64,000 nucleotides of DNA from Dipteris shenzhenensis (Eukaryota; Polypodiophyta; Polypodiopsida; Gleicheniales), in the NCBI GenBank assembly GCA_047967505.1, contig CM106539.1. One strand, written 5' to 3'. The notes beneath the pieces are model-generated. The model had not been told where the DNA came from, did no database searches, and worked only from the letters and a program-made list of their open reading frames with translations. The translations under genes and the position numbers were made by a program. Shown one piece after another: positions 43,789 through 57,201 of the stretch (within the stretch, counting starts at the first letter, position 1; each line of letters starts with the position of its first letter).

Positions 43789-45870
43789 TGCTTCCCCTCA
43801 AGCTCAATCCCGATTCCTGTAGACCAAGCACGTCTCTGAACTTGTGCAGCTTCTCTACATCCAATGCCTTCGTCAATATGTCAACTACCTGATCCTTTGT
43901 GCTGACATAAACTAGATCAATAAAACCTACTAGAACCATCTCCCACACATAGTGATAATGCACCTCAATGTGCTTTGTTCTAACATGATAGACTGGGTTA
44001 TTTGCCAAGTGTATACTACTCATGTTGTCACAATAAATGACAACTGGCCCATCTATAGACTGATGCATATCATAAAGTAGCATATGCAACCGAATTGCCT
44101 CACATGCAGCCATTGCTGCACCCCTGTACTTAGCCGTTATGCTCGACAAGGCACCTATAGGCTATTTCTTGCTGCTCCAAGTGACTGCAGCACTCCCAAA
44201 AGAGAACACATATCCATTGGTAGATTGTCTATCAGAAATACTACCAGCCCAATCAGCATCAGTGTATCCATGCAATTGTATCTGAACCCCAGTCTCATAA
44301 AATTGTCCATACTACAATGTGGACTTCACATACCTTAGTATGCATCTAGCCGCATCCAAATGCAGTTTCCTTAGAGCCTGCATAAACCGACTTACAAACC
44401 AACAGAGCATAGCTCAAATCTGACCTGGTAATAGTTATATAAATCAAACTTCCTACTATGCATTTGTACATAGTAGGGTCTTCCAGAAGCTCACCTACAT
44501 CTGTCCTCAACTTCACATTCTGCTCCAAAGGGACTGAAATAGGCTTATAGCCTATCATCCCATATCTGGATCGCATGTCCAATCCATATTGCCTCTGCAA
44601 GAGCCATATCCCACTTGTGGATCTAATCACCTCAATGCCCACGAAGTAACGCAGCTCTCCCAAATCCTTCATCTTAAACTTCTGCTTCAATAGCATTTTC
44701 ACATGAAGGATATCTTCATCACTATCACCTATGATGATCAAATCATCAACATAAATGACAAGCACCATAATGCCTTTCTCTGTTTTTCTCACATAAAGTG
44801 AGAAATCTGCCTTGGAAATCTGAAAGCCAATAGTGACAAGATACTATCCTATCTTATCAGACCATGCTCTGGGTGCTTGCTTCAAGCCATACAAGGCTTT
44901 CTTCAACCTGCAAACAAACTCAGGATGAACAACATGAACATACCTGGTGGCTACTCCATATAGACCTCTTCTTGCAAATCACCATGCAAGAAAGCATTCT
45001 TTACATCCATCTGATGTAAAGACCATCCCTTTGATGTAGCCATAGCAATGACTGCTCTTACAGTTGCCATCCTTGTAATCGAACTGAATGTTTCTTCATA
45101 ATTAATGCCATATGTCTGTGCATACCCCTTGACAACCAATCTTACCTTGTATCTGTTCACAGAACCATTTGCATTTTGCTTCACCTTATAAACCCACTTG
45201 CAGCCAATTGCATTCTTGTCTTTAGGCAAAGGCACCAATTCCCATGTAGCATTTGCTTTCAAGGCATCCATTTCTTCATCCATGGCTTTCTCCCATTTTT
45301 CTTTTCCCATGGCTTGCTCAAAAGAAGTGGGTTCTAGTTCATGTATCACTTTGATCATATAGGCATAGTGAATGGCTATAAATCCATCATATTTCAACCT
45401 ATCCACAGAATACCTAGCTTTGGTAGACTGACACAAAATAGGCTCACTACCAGTGCTCTCAAAACATCCCTGGTCTTCCTTACTCCAAGTGTAACAACAG
45501 AAGGAATACCCAACTTATCATCAAGGCTCTGTTCTAAGCCACTAGATTCACCATCCAAATAAGAGTGACTTGCATTCACATCAACCATGCGCTGATCTAC
45601 TTTCTCTTTTCCTTTTCATGATACTTGCATACCACTATCTACATTGCTTTGAGAAGATCCTCCTGATCTCAATCTACCTGTCCATGGCGAAGTATGTGAA
45701 CCACTACTAGAGGACACTACAAGTCCACTAATATTTTGTGATTGCTGCTGTGAATTATGTGTAGCATTACCATTTTATGCATCTACATCATCAATCATAT
45801 TTATTAGTTTATACCAGCTCCTCATCCCATCAAAAACATCTCTACTCACTATAAACTTACGAGTAGAACC
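43789..45870 (-). pseudogene. copia B7 RT and RNase H, 5' truncated
   Basis: The minus strand encodes, from right to left, the linker between integrase and RT, then RT ([30 protein letters not shown]-type segment, [29 protein letters not shown]-type motif read here as VLVIYVDDLII) and RNase H ([44 protein letters not shown]). Stops and frame changes separate at least four open stretches. Homology ends near 45870 within the linker; integrase, protease, gag and 5' LTR are absent. Upstream flank 45,871-46,094 is unrelated unique DNA. Confidence 0.88.
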
Positions 45871-46094
45871 CACAGTGACACATCATCATTGAGCACCATT
45901 TGCACTTCTTTTGCCCCTCCACCTAGATCAAGTCGTATCTCTTAATCCAGGAAGAATTTGAGGGCGTTCCAAAAAGGAAAGTCGCTCGTTCTTTTGTGCT
46001 CTATGTGCTCATTACATCTGCACATTTTGGGAAAAAATACACTCACATTTTAGCCTCGTCGACAAAACTACTTCCTTCACAAAATTTGCCTCTA
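45871..46094. other. unique flank left of B8, with its target site
   Basis: Short non-element DNA ending in TCTAC (46090-46094). TCTAC recurs right after B8 at 51277-51281, the 5-bp target-site duplication. No gene recognised. Confidence 0.75.
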
Positions 46095-46447
46095 CTGTTG
46101 AGATATCGAGCTCCAATTGTGATATGCCAGGGTGATTGTTGTGCATTTATGTCCCCAACTTGTTAGCTGCAGATGTGGTTGGTACACCGCCTATGAATAA
46201 TAGCTGGATGACAGCTATCCTTATGTACTCTAGTTCATGGCTCAGTTACTATGCCACCTTAGTTAGCTGAGTTTGGTTTGAGACGCACATATAGGGTTCT
46301 CCTATTTCTTTGTACTTGAGTTCTTTTGGCTTTCACAACTAAGAAGAGGAAAACTGTTTTCAGCCTCCACCTTTGTGTGTATTCCCCCATTGTGTATGTG
46401 AGAAACCTACGAGTGAGAGTCCTTCCTTCTCTCCCACTATCTTCACA
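46095..46447 (+). repeat. 5' LTR of B8
   Basis: 353 bp, TGTTGAGATATCGAG...ATCTTCACA. It carries the element promoter and is followed without gap by TGGTATCAGAGC. Confidence 0.94.
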
Positions 46448-46459
46448 TGGTATCAGAGC
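46448..46459 (+). promoter_or_regulatory. tRNA-Met primer-binding site of B8
   Basis: TGGTATCAGAGC, the plant copia consensus, abuts the 5' LTR. Confidence 0.93.
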
Positions 46460-46985
46460 CTGGTTCGTGGTAATAAGAAAGCAAATCAAGTTCACAGTGT
46501 CCTAGTAAGAGGACCAATGTTGCTTTCCTTTTTTGAGTTTGGGAGCAAATCTCTGTAGGTAGCATAGCCGAAAAGTGCAAGAGTGCATTGTCTCAGATTG
46601 AGACACCCTTCGCGGTGTGGCGAGAGGGCAATATATGCTACGAGAATGGCCGAAGCCCTCGATGACTTTATTTTTTTGATTCGAGGCCATTTCGGGAAGC
46701 GTTTTTGGTGGCGGAAGATTTTTGTAGGCATTGAGAAAAAGGCCTTGTTTTTGCTTTCCGACCACTGCTCCGCATGTCGGTGAAAAGTTGCTGCAGAAAT
46801 TGCATCATATGCCTATGTGCAGAGATATTGGGAGTTACAGAATCATCCTTACTGCCTATTGATGCAAAATCATCACTAGAAATGACTGTATGGTCAAATA
46901 CCACTTTTGTCAGTTTTGCAAATTTGCCCTTGTGAGGCAGAAGCTGTGTTTTTTGCAGTGACAGAATATTTTGTAGTGTTTTGTA

Positions 46986-49900
46986 ATGGCGTCTGATTCT
47001 CTTTCACAGATTGTCATTGAAAATCTTGACAAGAACAACTTCCAAGCATGGAAGCTTAGAATGACGAATTTCCTTATGGGAAAAGGCTATTGGGAGTTCA
47101 TTACAGGAAATGAAGAAGAACCAGTTCTTCCTAATGTTCCCAATCAACAGGAAATGCAGGCATTTAAAGGATGGCATGAGAGAGCCAGAAAAGTTATGTA
47201 TTGGCTGTCTATCAGTATCTCAGATTCTATGATTGTGCATATTCAGGATGCAAGTATGCCAAAGGAGGCATGGGATACTTTGGCAAAAATGTACAACACA
47301 AATACACAAGCCAGGAAAATGCAACTCAAGCAGGAGTTGCACAATGTGCAGAGAGAAAATATGAGCATCAATGACTACCACATGAAGGTGAAGAAAATTG
47401 CAGATGCACTTGCTTCCATTGGGTCGCCAGTGGAAGATGATGATCTAGTTTTTGTGACCTTGAATGGTCTAGGAAAGGATTATGCACAGTTCTGGACATC
47501 CATTGCCATCCGTGAAAAATTTCCTGATTTTGAAGAGTTGTTTGCTCTTTTAATTTCTGAAGAGCAGAGAAATGGGGGTGCATCTTCTTCAGGAGGAACT
47601 TCAAAAGAAACTGTCTTCTACTCAAATGCTGGAAGAGGTAGAGGCAGAGGTAGAGGACGCCGATCTGCAGGCCGTGGTAGAAATCAGAATATGCAGCAAA
47701 CTCAAGAAAACCAGTCCTATGGAGGAGGACGTGGTAACTCTAAAGGCAGGGGGATCCAAAGAGGCCGTGGTGCATGGCAGAGAGGCCTAAATGCAAACAG
47801 CAATGTTGAATGCTACTATTGTGGTAAAATGGGTCATATGGCTAAAGACTACTACAAAAAGCAGAATGACATTATGAATGGAAAATTGCAACAAGGCAAT
47901 TATGCATCTTCCAGTAGACAAGGTGATGACAAAAATGAGCATCTATTTATGGTGCAGCACATGACCAATTCTGTGACAAGTATAGAAGAAAGAAACGATG
48001 TGTGGTATGTTGACTCAGGTGCATCAAACCACATGACAGTTCATGCAGAATGGATGCAGGATGCAAGGAAAATGGAAAGACCAAGATTTGTGGAGACTGG
48101 TGATGATACTGCACATCCTATTGTGCAAATTGGTAAAATTCCTTTGTCTATGTAGGATGGGAAAAAGAAATACCTGTCTGATGTATTTCATGTCCTGAAT
48201 ATCACCAAGAACCTAGTTTCTATTGGTCAAATGGTTGAGCAGGGCTTGCAGGTCAAATTTAATCCTCATGGATGCTTTGTTGAGGATATGAAAAGTAACA
48301 GTCACTTGAGAGCAAAAGGAAAGAAGAAGGGCAAGATGTTTATGTTGGATGCGGACATGCCTGAATTGAGTGCAGCAATGTTTGCACATGGGACCGGTGT
48401 AGTTGCAAATATTGATATTTGGCATAAATGCATTGGTCATGTTAATGTACAGCGACTTAAATCAATGCAGGCCCAAAATATTGTTGCACGATTGCCTAAA
48501 TTCAAGGTTGTAGAAATGCATAAGGTATGTGAAGCCTGTAAATTTAAAAAACAAGCAAGGAAACCATTTCCTAGACATATTCAAGAGAGTAAGAAGCCAT
48601 TGGAATTAATCCACTCTAATGTGTGGACTACTAAAGCTGCATCTATTGGAGGCTATCATTATTTTGGCACTTTTATTGATGACTACAGTAGAAAAGTTTG
48701 GGTGCATTTTATGAAAAAGAAAAGTAAAGTGTTTGGGCATTTCAAAGCTTTTAAAGCTATGGTTGAAAAAGAAACAGGCCTGCAAATAAAATGCCTAAGG
48801 TCAAATGGAGGGGGAGAGTACCTCTCAAATGAGTTTGCAAGGTTCCTACAGGAGCATGGCATAAACCAGCAATATTCATGCAGTCATACCCCACAGTAAA
48901 ATGGACTTGCAAAAAGGAAAAACAGGCATATTGGAGAGGTATCTCAGGCCATGCTAAATGAAAAAGACCTACCAGATTATTATTGGGCTAAAGTAGTTGC
49001 TACAACAGTTTACATAATGAACAGCACTCCCACTACAGCAATACATGGCATGATGCCTGAGGAGATATATACTAGTAGGAAACCAAATATTTCTCATTTG
49101 AAATTTTTTGGTTGCATTGCCTATGTTCATGTGCCAGATGAGTTGAGGTCCAAGTTGGATCCAAAAGCTGAGAAGTGCATCTTTATTGGTTATTCTCTGC
49201 AGCAGAAAGGGTATAGATGCTATAACCCTTCTATTCGTAAGTTTATAGTGAGCAAAGATGTTGTTTTTTATGAGATGAGTAGCTGGTATAAACCAGTAAA
49301 TGTGATTGATGATATAGATGCACAGAATTCACAGCAACAGTCACAAAATATTAGTGCACCTGCAGCGTCCTCTAGTAGTGGTTCACATACTTCACCATGG
49401 ATAGGCAGATTGAGATCAGGAGAATCTCCTCAAAGCAACGTAGATAGTGGTATGTAGGTATCACAAAAAGGAAAAGAGAAGGTAGATCAAACCATGTTTG
49501 ATGTGAATGCAGGTCACTCTTATGTGGATGGTGAATCCAGTGGCTCAGAACAAGGCATTGATGATGAGTCGGGTATTTGTTCTATTGTTACACCTGGAGT
49601 AAGGAAGACTAGGGATGTTTTGAGAGCACCTAGAAGTGAGCCTACTTTGCGTAGGTCTACTAGAGCTAGGTATCTTGTGGATAGGCTAAAATATGATGGA
49701 TTTACAGCCACTCACTATGCCTATATGGTCAAAGTGATACAGGAACTAGAACCCACTTCTTTTGAGCAAGCCATGCGAAAAGAAAAATGGGAGAAAGCCA
49801 TGGATGAAGAAATGGATGCCTTGGAAGCAAGTGCTACATGGGAATTGGTGCCTTTGCCTAAAGAGAAGAATGCAATTGGCTGTAAGTGGGTTTATAAAGT

Positions 49901-50924
49901 GAAGCACAATGCAGATGGTTTTGTGAATAGATAGAAGGCAAGATTAGTTGTCAAGGGGTATGCACAGACATATGGCATTAATTATGATGAAACATTCAGT
50001 CCGGTTGCAAGGATGGCAAGGATTGCTATGGCTGCATCAAAGGGATGGTCTTTACATCAGATGGATGTAAAGAATGCCTTCTTGCATGGTGATTTGCAAG
50101 AAGAGGTCTTTATGGAGCAGCCACCAGGTTATGTTCATGCTGTTCGTTTGCAGGTTGAAGAAAGCCTTGTACGGCTTGAAGCAAGCACCCAGAGCATGGT
50201 CTGACAAGATAGGATAGTATCTTGTCACTATTGACTTTCAGATTTCCAAGGCAGATTTCTCACTTTATGTGAGAAAAATAGAGAAAGGTATTATGCTGCT
50301 TGTCTTTTATGTTGATGATTTGATCATCACAGGTGCTAATGATGAAGATATCCTTCATGTGAAAATGCCATTGAAGCAAAAGTTTGAGATGATGGATTTG
50401 GGAGAGCTGCATTACTTCTTAGGCATTGAGGTGATTAGATCACCAATTGGGATACGGCTCTTGCAGAGGGAGTATGGATTGGACATGTTGTCCAAATATG
50501 GGATGACAGGCTGTAAGCCTATTTCAATTCCTTTGGAGCAGAATGTGAACACAGCCTATAGTTGCCTTGTCAAGCACAGACGCTGAGTACAGGGGTGCAA
50601 CAATGGCTACATGTGAGGTAGCTTGGTTGCATAAGCTACTTTATGATATGCATCAGTCTACAGATGGGCCACTTGTAATTTATTGTGACAACATGAGCAG
50701 TATACACTTGGCAAATAACCCAGTCTATCATGCTAGAACAAAGCAAATTGAGGTACATTATCACCATGTGCAGGAGAAGGTTTTACTAGGTCTTATTGAT
50801 CTAGTTTATATTAGCACAGAGGATCAGGTAGCTGACATATTCACAAAGGCATTGGGGCAGAGAAGCTGTGCAAGTTCAGAGACCTGTTTAGTGTGCAGGA
50901 ATTGGGATTGAGCTCGAGGGGGAG
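46986..50924 (+). pseudogene. copia B8 gag-pol polyprotein with stops and RT deletion
   Basis: The first 389 codons from ATG 46986 are open and cover gag and the start of protease. The zinc knuckle reads CYYCGKMGHMAKDY, its last Cys changed to Tyr. Protease is DSGASNHMTVH (about 48012). TAG at 48153 (CAG in B10) ends the frame. Integrase has WHKCIGHVN, HSNVW (first catalytic Asp changed to Asn), LRSNGGGEY (second Asp changed to Asn), then TAA at 48897. Further stops lie at 49455, 49932 and 50215. RT keeps [18 protein letters not shown] and YVDD (50308-50319) but lacks part of its middle. Between LEQNV (about 50547) and the CLVKHRR/SSTDAEYRG region about 430 bp present in other copies are deleted, removing the RNase H start. 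The polyprotein would have been processed by its own protease; here integrase and RNase H are dead. Confidence 0.92.
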
Positions 50925-51276
50925 TGTTGAGATATCGAGCTCCACTCGTGATATGCCAAGGTGACCATTGTGCATTTATGTCACCGACTTGTTAGCTGCA
51001 GATGCGGTTGGTACACCGCCCATGAATAATAGCTGGATGACAGCTATCCTTATGTACTCTAGTTTGTGGCTCAGTTAGTATGCCACCTTAGTTAGCTGAG
51101 TTTGGTTTGAGACCCACATATAGGGTTCTCCTATTTCTTTGTACTTAAGTTCTTTTGGCTTTCACAACTAAGAAGAGGAAAACTGTTTTCAGCCTCCACC
51201 TTTGTGTGTATTCCCCCATTGTGTATGTGAGAAAGCCGCAAGTGACACTCCTTCCTTCTCTCCTACTATCTTCACA
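50925..51276 (+). repeat. 3' LTR of B8
   Basis: 352 bp, preceded by the polypurine tract and followed by the TSD copy TCTAC. Confidence 0.94.
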
Positions 51277-51461
51277 TCTACATCGATGCATCTAACCCAA
51301 CACTTAAAAAGAACAAAAGAAAAGGAATTATTTGTTGTTCTTTCATCGATCAACGGTTGGTATAGATCTAGATGAGAGTAGACTAGATTGCCATAGAGGG
51401 GATTCTTTGAATTTCCCCAAGTTGCCAATCTAAACCATGCCCGAAATTCCCAACTAGTACC
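51277..51461. other. unique DNA between B8 and B9
   Basis: 185 bp of non-element DNA carrying the right TSD of B8 (TCTAC, 51277-51281) and the left TSD of B9 (GTACC, 51457-51461). No gene recognised. Confidence 0.8.
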
Positions 51462-51813
51462 TGTGAAGATAGTGGGAGAGAGGGAAGGAGTCTCACTTGC
51501 GGCTTTCTTACATACACAATGGGGGAATACACACACAGGTGGAGGCTGAAAATAGTTTTCCTCTTCTTAGTTGTGAAAGCCAAAAGAACTCTAGTACAAA
51601 GAAATAGAAGAACCCTATATGTGGGTCTCAAACCAAACTCAACTAACTAAGGTGGCATACTAACTGAGCCACAAACTAGAGTAGATAAGGATAGCTGTCA
51701 TCTAGCTATTATTCATGGGCAGTGTACCAACCGCATCTGCAGCTAACAAGTCGGTGACATAAATGCACAACGATCACCCTGGCATATCACGAGTGGAGCT
51801 CAATATCTCAACA
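51462..51813 (-). repeat. 3' LTR of B9 (minus strand)
   Basis: 352 bp, TGTGAAGATAGTGGG...AATATCTCAACA on the plus strand. The left TSD GTACC immediately precedes it. Confidence 0.94.
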
Positions 51814-54800
51814 CTCCCCCTCGAGCTCAATCCCAATTCTTGCACACCAAGCAGGTCTTTGAACTTGCATAGATTCTCTACGCCCAATGCCTTCGTGAAT
51901 ATGTCAGTGACTTGATCCTCTGTGCTGACATAAACTAGATCAATAAGACCTAGTAAAACCTTCTCCCGCACATAGTGATAATGCACCTCAATGTGCTTTG
52001 TTCTAGCATGATAGACTGGGTTATTTGCCAAGTGTATACTGCTCATGTTGTCACAATAAATGACAACTGGCCCATCTGTAGACTGATGCATATCATAAAG
52101 TAGCTTATGCAACCAAACTACCTCACATGCTCACATGCAGCCATTGCTGCACCCCTGTACTCAGCCTCTGTGCTCGACAAGGCAACTATATGTTGTTTCT
52201 TGCTGCTCCAGGTGACTGCAGCACTCCCAAAAGAGAACACATATCCACTAGTAGATCGTCTATCAGAAGTACTACCAGCCCAATAAGCATCAGTGTATCC
52301 ATGCAATTGTATCTGAACCCCAGCCTCATAAAATAGTCCATACTACAATGTGGACTTCACATACCTGAGTATGCATCTAGCCGCATCCCAATGCGGTTTC
52401 CTTGGAGCCTGCATAAACTGACTTACCAATCCAATAGCATAGCTTAAATATGGCCTGGTAATAGTCATATAAATCAAACTTCCTACTATGCGTCTGTACA
52501 TAGTAGGGTCTTTCAGAAGCTCACCTACATCTGTGCTCAGCCTCACATTCTGCTCCCAAGGGACGGAAATGGGCTTACAGCCTATCATCCCATATTTGGA
52601 CAGCATGTCCAATCCATACTGCCTCTGCAAGAGCTGTATCCCACTTGGTGATCTAATCACCTCAATGCCCAAGAAATAATGCAGCTCTCCCAAATCCTTC
52701 ATCTCAAACTTCTGCTTCAATAGCATTTTCACATGAAGGATATCTTCATCACTATCACCTGTGATGATCAAATCATCAACATAAATGACAAGCAGCATAA
52801 TACCTTTCTCCGTTTTTCTCACAAAGTGAGAAATCTGCCTTGGAAATCTGAAAGCCAATAGTGACAAGATACTGTCCTATCTTGTCAGACCATGCTCTAG
52901 GTGCTTGCTTCAAGCCATACAAGGCTTTCTTTAACCTGCAAACAAACTCAGGATGAATAGCATGAACATAACCTGGTGGTTGCTCCATAAAGACCTCTTC
53001 TTGCAAATCACCATGCAAGAAGGCATTCTTTACATCCATTTGATGTAAAGACCATCCATTTGATGCAGCCATAGCAATGACTGCTCTTATAGTTGCCATC
53101 CTTGCAACTGGACTGAATGTTTCTTCATAATCAATGCTGTATGTCTGTGCATACCCCTTGACAACTAATCTTGCTTTGTACCTGTTCACAGAACCATCTG
53201 CATTGTGCTTGATCTTATAAACCCACTTACAGCCAATTGCATTCTTGTCTTTAGGCAAGGGCACCGATTCCCATGTAGCATTTCCTTCCAAGGCATCCAT
53301 TTCTTCATCCATGGCTTTCTCCCATTTTTCATTTCCCATGGCTTGCTCAAAAGAAGTGGGTTCTAGTTCTTGTATTACTTTGACCATATAGGCATAGTGA
53401 ATGGCTATAAATCCATCATATTTTAGCCTATCCACAGGATACCTAGCTCTGGTAGACCTACACAAAATAGGCTCACTTCCAGGTGCTCTCAAAACATCCC
53501 TGGTCTTCCTTACTCCAGGTGTAACAGTAGAAGGAATACCCAACTCCTCATCAATGCTTTGTTCTGAGCCATTGGATTCAACATCCACATAAGAGTGACC
53601 TGCATTCACATCAAACATGGGCTGATCTACCTTCTCTTTTCCTTTTCGTGATACCTGCGTACCACTATCTGCATTGCTTTAAGGAGATTCTCTTGATCTC
53701 AATCTGCCTGTCCATGGCGAAGTATGTGAACCACTACTAGAGGACACTGCAGGTCCACTGATATTTTGTGATTGCTACTATGAATCCTGTGCAGCATTAC
53801 CATTTTGTGCATCTACATCAATCATCACATTTACTGGTTTATACCAGCTGCTCATCTCATCAAAAACAACATCTCTGCTCACTGTAAACTTATGAGTAGA
53901 AGGGTTATAGCATCTATACCCTTTCTGCTGCAGAGAATAACCAATAAAGATGCACTTCTCAGCTTTTGGATCCAACTTGGACCTCAACTCATCCGGCACA
54001 TGAACATAAGCAATGCAATCAAAAATTTTCAAATGAGAAATGTCTGGTTTCCTACCAGTATACATCTCCTCTGGCGTCATGCCATGTATTGCTGCAATGG
54101 GAGTCCTGTTCATTATGTAAACTACTGTAGCAACTGCTTCAGCCCAATAATAATCTGGTAGATCTTTTTCATTTAGCATGGCCCGAGATACCTCTCCAAT
54201 ATGCCTGTTTTTCCTTTCTGCAAGTCCATTTTGCTATGGGGTATGACTGCATGAATATTGCTACTTTATGCCATGCTCCTGCAGGAACCTTGAAAACTCA
54301 TTTGAGAGGTACTCTCCCCCTCCATCTGACCTTAGGCATTTTATTTGCAGGCCTGTTTCTTTTTCAACCATAGCTTTAAAAGCTTTGAAGTGCCCAAACA
54401 CTTCACTTTTCTTTTTCATAAAATACACCCAAACTTTTCTGCTGAAGTCATCAATAAAAGTGACAAAATAGTGATCGCCTCCAATAGATGCAGCTTTAGT
54501 AGTCCACACATCAGAGTGGATTAATTCCAATGGCTTTTTACTCTCTTGAACATGCCTAGGAAATGGTTTCCTTGCCTGTTTTCCAAATTGACAGGCTTCA
54601 CAAACCTTATGCATTTCTGCAACCTTGAATTTAGGCAATCCTACAATAATATTTTGGGCTTGCATTGATTTAAGTCACTGTATATTAACATGACCAATGC
54701 GTTTAGAGTGCGTTTATGCCAGATATCAATATCTACAACTACACCAGTCCCATGTGCAAACATTGCTGCACTCAATTCAAGGATGTCCACATCCAATATA

Positions 54801-56153
54801 AACATCCTGCCTTTCTTCTTTCCTTTTGCTATCAAGCGACCGTTATTTTTCATATCCTCAACAAAGCATCCATGAGGATTAAATCTGACCTGCAAGTCCT
54901 GCTCAACCATTTGACCAATAGAAACCAGGTTCTTGGTGATGTTCGGGACATGAAATACATCAAACAATTATTTTTTTTTCCCATCCTGCATAGACAAAGG
55001 AATTTTACCAATCTGCACAATAGGATGTGCAATATCATCACCAGTCTCCACAAATCCTGGTTTTTCCATTTTCCTTGCATCTTGCATCCACTCTGCATGA
55101 CCTGTCATGTGGTTTGATGCACCTGAGTCAACATACCACACATCATTTCGTTCTTCCGCACTTGTCACAGAATTGGTCATTTGCTGCACCATAAATAGAT
55201 GCTCATTTCTGTCATCACCCTGTCTACTGGAAGATGCATAATTGCCTTGCTACAATTTTCCATTCATAATGTCATTCTCCTTTTTGTAGCAGTCCTTAGC
55301 CATATGACCCATTTTACCACAGTAGTAGCATTCAACATTATTGTTTGCATTTGGGCCTCTCTGCCATCCACCACGGCCTCTTTGGCTCCCCCTGCCTCTA
55401 GACTTACCACGTCCTCCTCCATAGGACTAGTTTTCTTGAGTTTGTTGTATATTCTGATTTCTACCACGGCTTGCAGATCGGCCTCCTCTACCTCTGCCTC
55501 TACCTCTTCCAACATTTGAGTAGAAGACAGTTTCTTTTGAAGTTCCTCCTGAAGAAGATGCACCCCCATTTCTCTGCTCTTCAGAAATTAAAAGAGCAAA
55601 CAACTCTTCAAAATCAGGAAATTTTTCACGGACGGCAATGGATGTCCAGAACTGTGCATAATCCTTTCCTAGACCATTCAAGGTCACAGAAACTAGATCA
55701 TCATCTTCCACTGGCGACCCAATGGAAGCAAGTGCATCTGCAATTTTCTTCACCTTCATGTGGTAGTCATTGATGCTCATATTTTCTCTCTGCACATTGT
55801 GCAACTCCTATTTGACTACATTTTCCTGGCTTGCGTATTTGTGCTATACATTTTTGCCAAAGTATCCCATGCCTCCTTTGGCGTACTTGCATCCTAAATA
55901 TGCACAATCATAGAATCCGAAATACTAATAGACAGCCAGTACATAACTTTTCTGGCTCTCTCATGCCATCCTTTAAATGCTTGCATTTCCTATTGATTGG
56001 GAACATTAGGAAGAACTGGTTCTTCTTCTATCCTGTAATGAACTCCAAATAGCCTTTTCCCATAAGGAAATTGGTCATTCTAAACTTCCATACTTGGAAG
56101 TTATTCTTGTCAAGCTTTTCACTGACAATCTATGAAAGAGAATCAGACGCCAT
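51814..56153 (-). pseudogene. copia B9 gag-pol polyprotein (minus strand), heavily stopped
   Basis: Gag starts at 56153 (minus) but meets TAG at its eighth codon (CAG in B8). Further gag TAGs replace CAG at several sites, for instance where the relatives read AACAGGAAATGC, ATTCAGGATGC, AATGCAGCTC and AACCAGTCC. The intact-looking parts are the zinc knuckle CYYCGKMGHMAKDC-like segment with changes, protease VDSGASNHMTGH (about 55110-55130), integrase HSDVW, FIDDFSRKVWVYF and LRSDGGGEY (about 54290-54540), and an RT frame of 280 codons (52776-53618) with [18 protein letters not shown] and [18 protein letters not shown] and the RT end lie in 52343-52867. RNase H follows, with [14 protein letters not shown] (about 52030). 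A short tandem repeat (CTCACATG) near 52125-52140 shifts the RNase H frame. Domain order is standard Ty1/copia; no full protein is possible. Confidence 0.9.
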
Positions 56154-56302
56154 TAAAAAACACTACAAAATATTCTGTCACTGCAAAAAAAACATAGCCT
56201 TTGCCTCACAGAAGCAGATCTACAAAACTGACGAAAGTGGTATTTGACCACACAGTCACTTCCTAGTGACGATTTTGCATCAACAGGCAACAAGCATGAT
56301 TC
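56154..56302 (-). other. gag-proximal part of the B9 leader, with TSD of B10
   Basis: Reverse complement of the family leader just upstream of gag. It ends in GATTC (56298-56302), the left target-site copy for B10; the leader resumes at 61894. Confidence 0.9.
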
Positions 56303-56657
56303 TGTTGAGATATCGAGCTCCACTCGCGATATGCCAGGGTGACCGTTGTGCATTTATGTCACCGACTTGTTAGTAGCTGCAGATGCGGTTGGTACACCGC
56401 CCATGAATAATAGCTGGATGACAGCTATCCTTATCTACTCTAGTTTGTGGCTCAGTTAGTATGCCATGTTAGGTAGTTGAGTTTGGTTTGAGACCCACAT
56501 ATAGGGTTCTTCTATTTCTTTGTATGAGAGTTCTTTTGGCTTTCACAACTAAGAAGAGGAAAACTGTTTTTAGCCTCCACTTTTGTGTGTATTCCCCCAT
56601 TGTGTATGTGAGAAAGCTGCAAGTGAGACTCCTTCCCTCTCTCCCACTATCTTGACA
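56303..56657 (+). repeat. 5' LTR of B10
   Basis: 355 bp, TGTTGAGATATCGAGC...ATCTTGACA. It has a 3-bp TAG insertion near 56372 relative to the 3' LTR. Confidence 0.94.
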
Positions 56658-56669
56658 TGGTATCAGAGC
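56658..56669 (+). promoter_or_regulatory. tRNA-Met primer-binding site of B10
   Basis: TGGTATCAGAGC abuts the LTR. Confidence 0.93.
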
Positions 56670-57201
56670 CTTGTTCGTGGTAAGGAGCTCAAGAAAACAA
56701 ACCAAGTTCGCGGTGTCCTGGTAAGAGGACCAGTGTTGCTTTCCTATTTTGAGTTTGGGAGCAAATCTCTGCAGGTAGCACAGCCAGAAGTGCAAGAGTG
56801 CATTGTCTCAGATTGAGACGCCCTTCGCGGTGTGGCGAGAGTGCAATATATGCTGTGGGATGGGCGAAGCCCTTAGTGACTTTATTTTTTTGATTCGAGG
56901 CCATTTCAGGGCCCGTTTTAAAGGCGGAAGTTCTTCGCAGGCACTCAAAAAAAGGCCCTGTTTTTGCTGTGCGACCACTGCTCTGCTGGTCGGTGAAAAG
57001 TTACCGTAGAAATTGCATCGTATGCCTGTGTGCACAGATATTGGGAGTTGCAAAATCATGCTTGTTGCCTGTTGATGCAAAATTGTCACTAGGAAAGTGA
57101 CTGTGTGGTCAAATACCACTTTCGTCAGTTTTGCAGATCTGCCCGTGTGAGGCAAAAGCTGTGTCTTTTTGCAGTGACAGAATATTTTGCAGTGTTCTAT
57201 A

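Larger units (their letters stand above)
46095..51276 (+). mobile_element. copia family B element B8, complete ends with TSD TCTAC
   Basis: LTR-to-LTR element of 5182 bp: 5' LTR 46095-46447, tRNA-Met primer site 46448-46459, leader, gag-pol, polypurine tract GAGGGGGAG (50916-50924) and 3' LTR 50925-51276. TCTAC flanks both ends. It is about 0.4 kb shorter than B10 because of an internal deletion between RT and RNase H. Its insertion interrupted unique DNA that resumes at 51277. Confidence 0.95.
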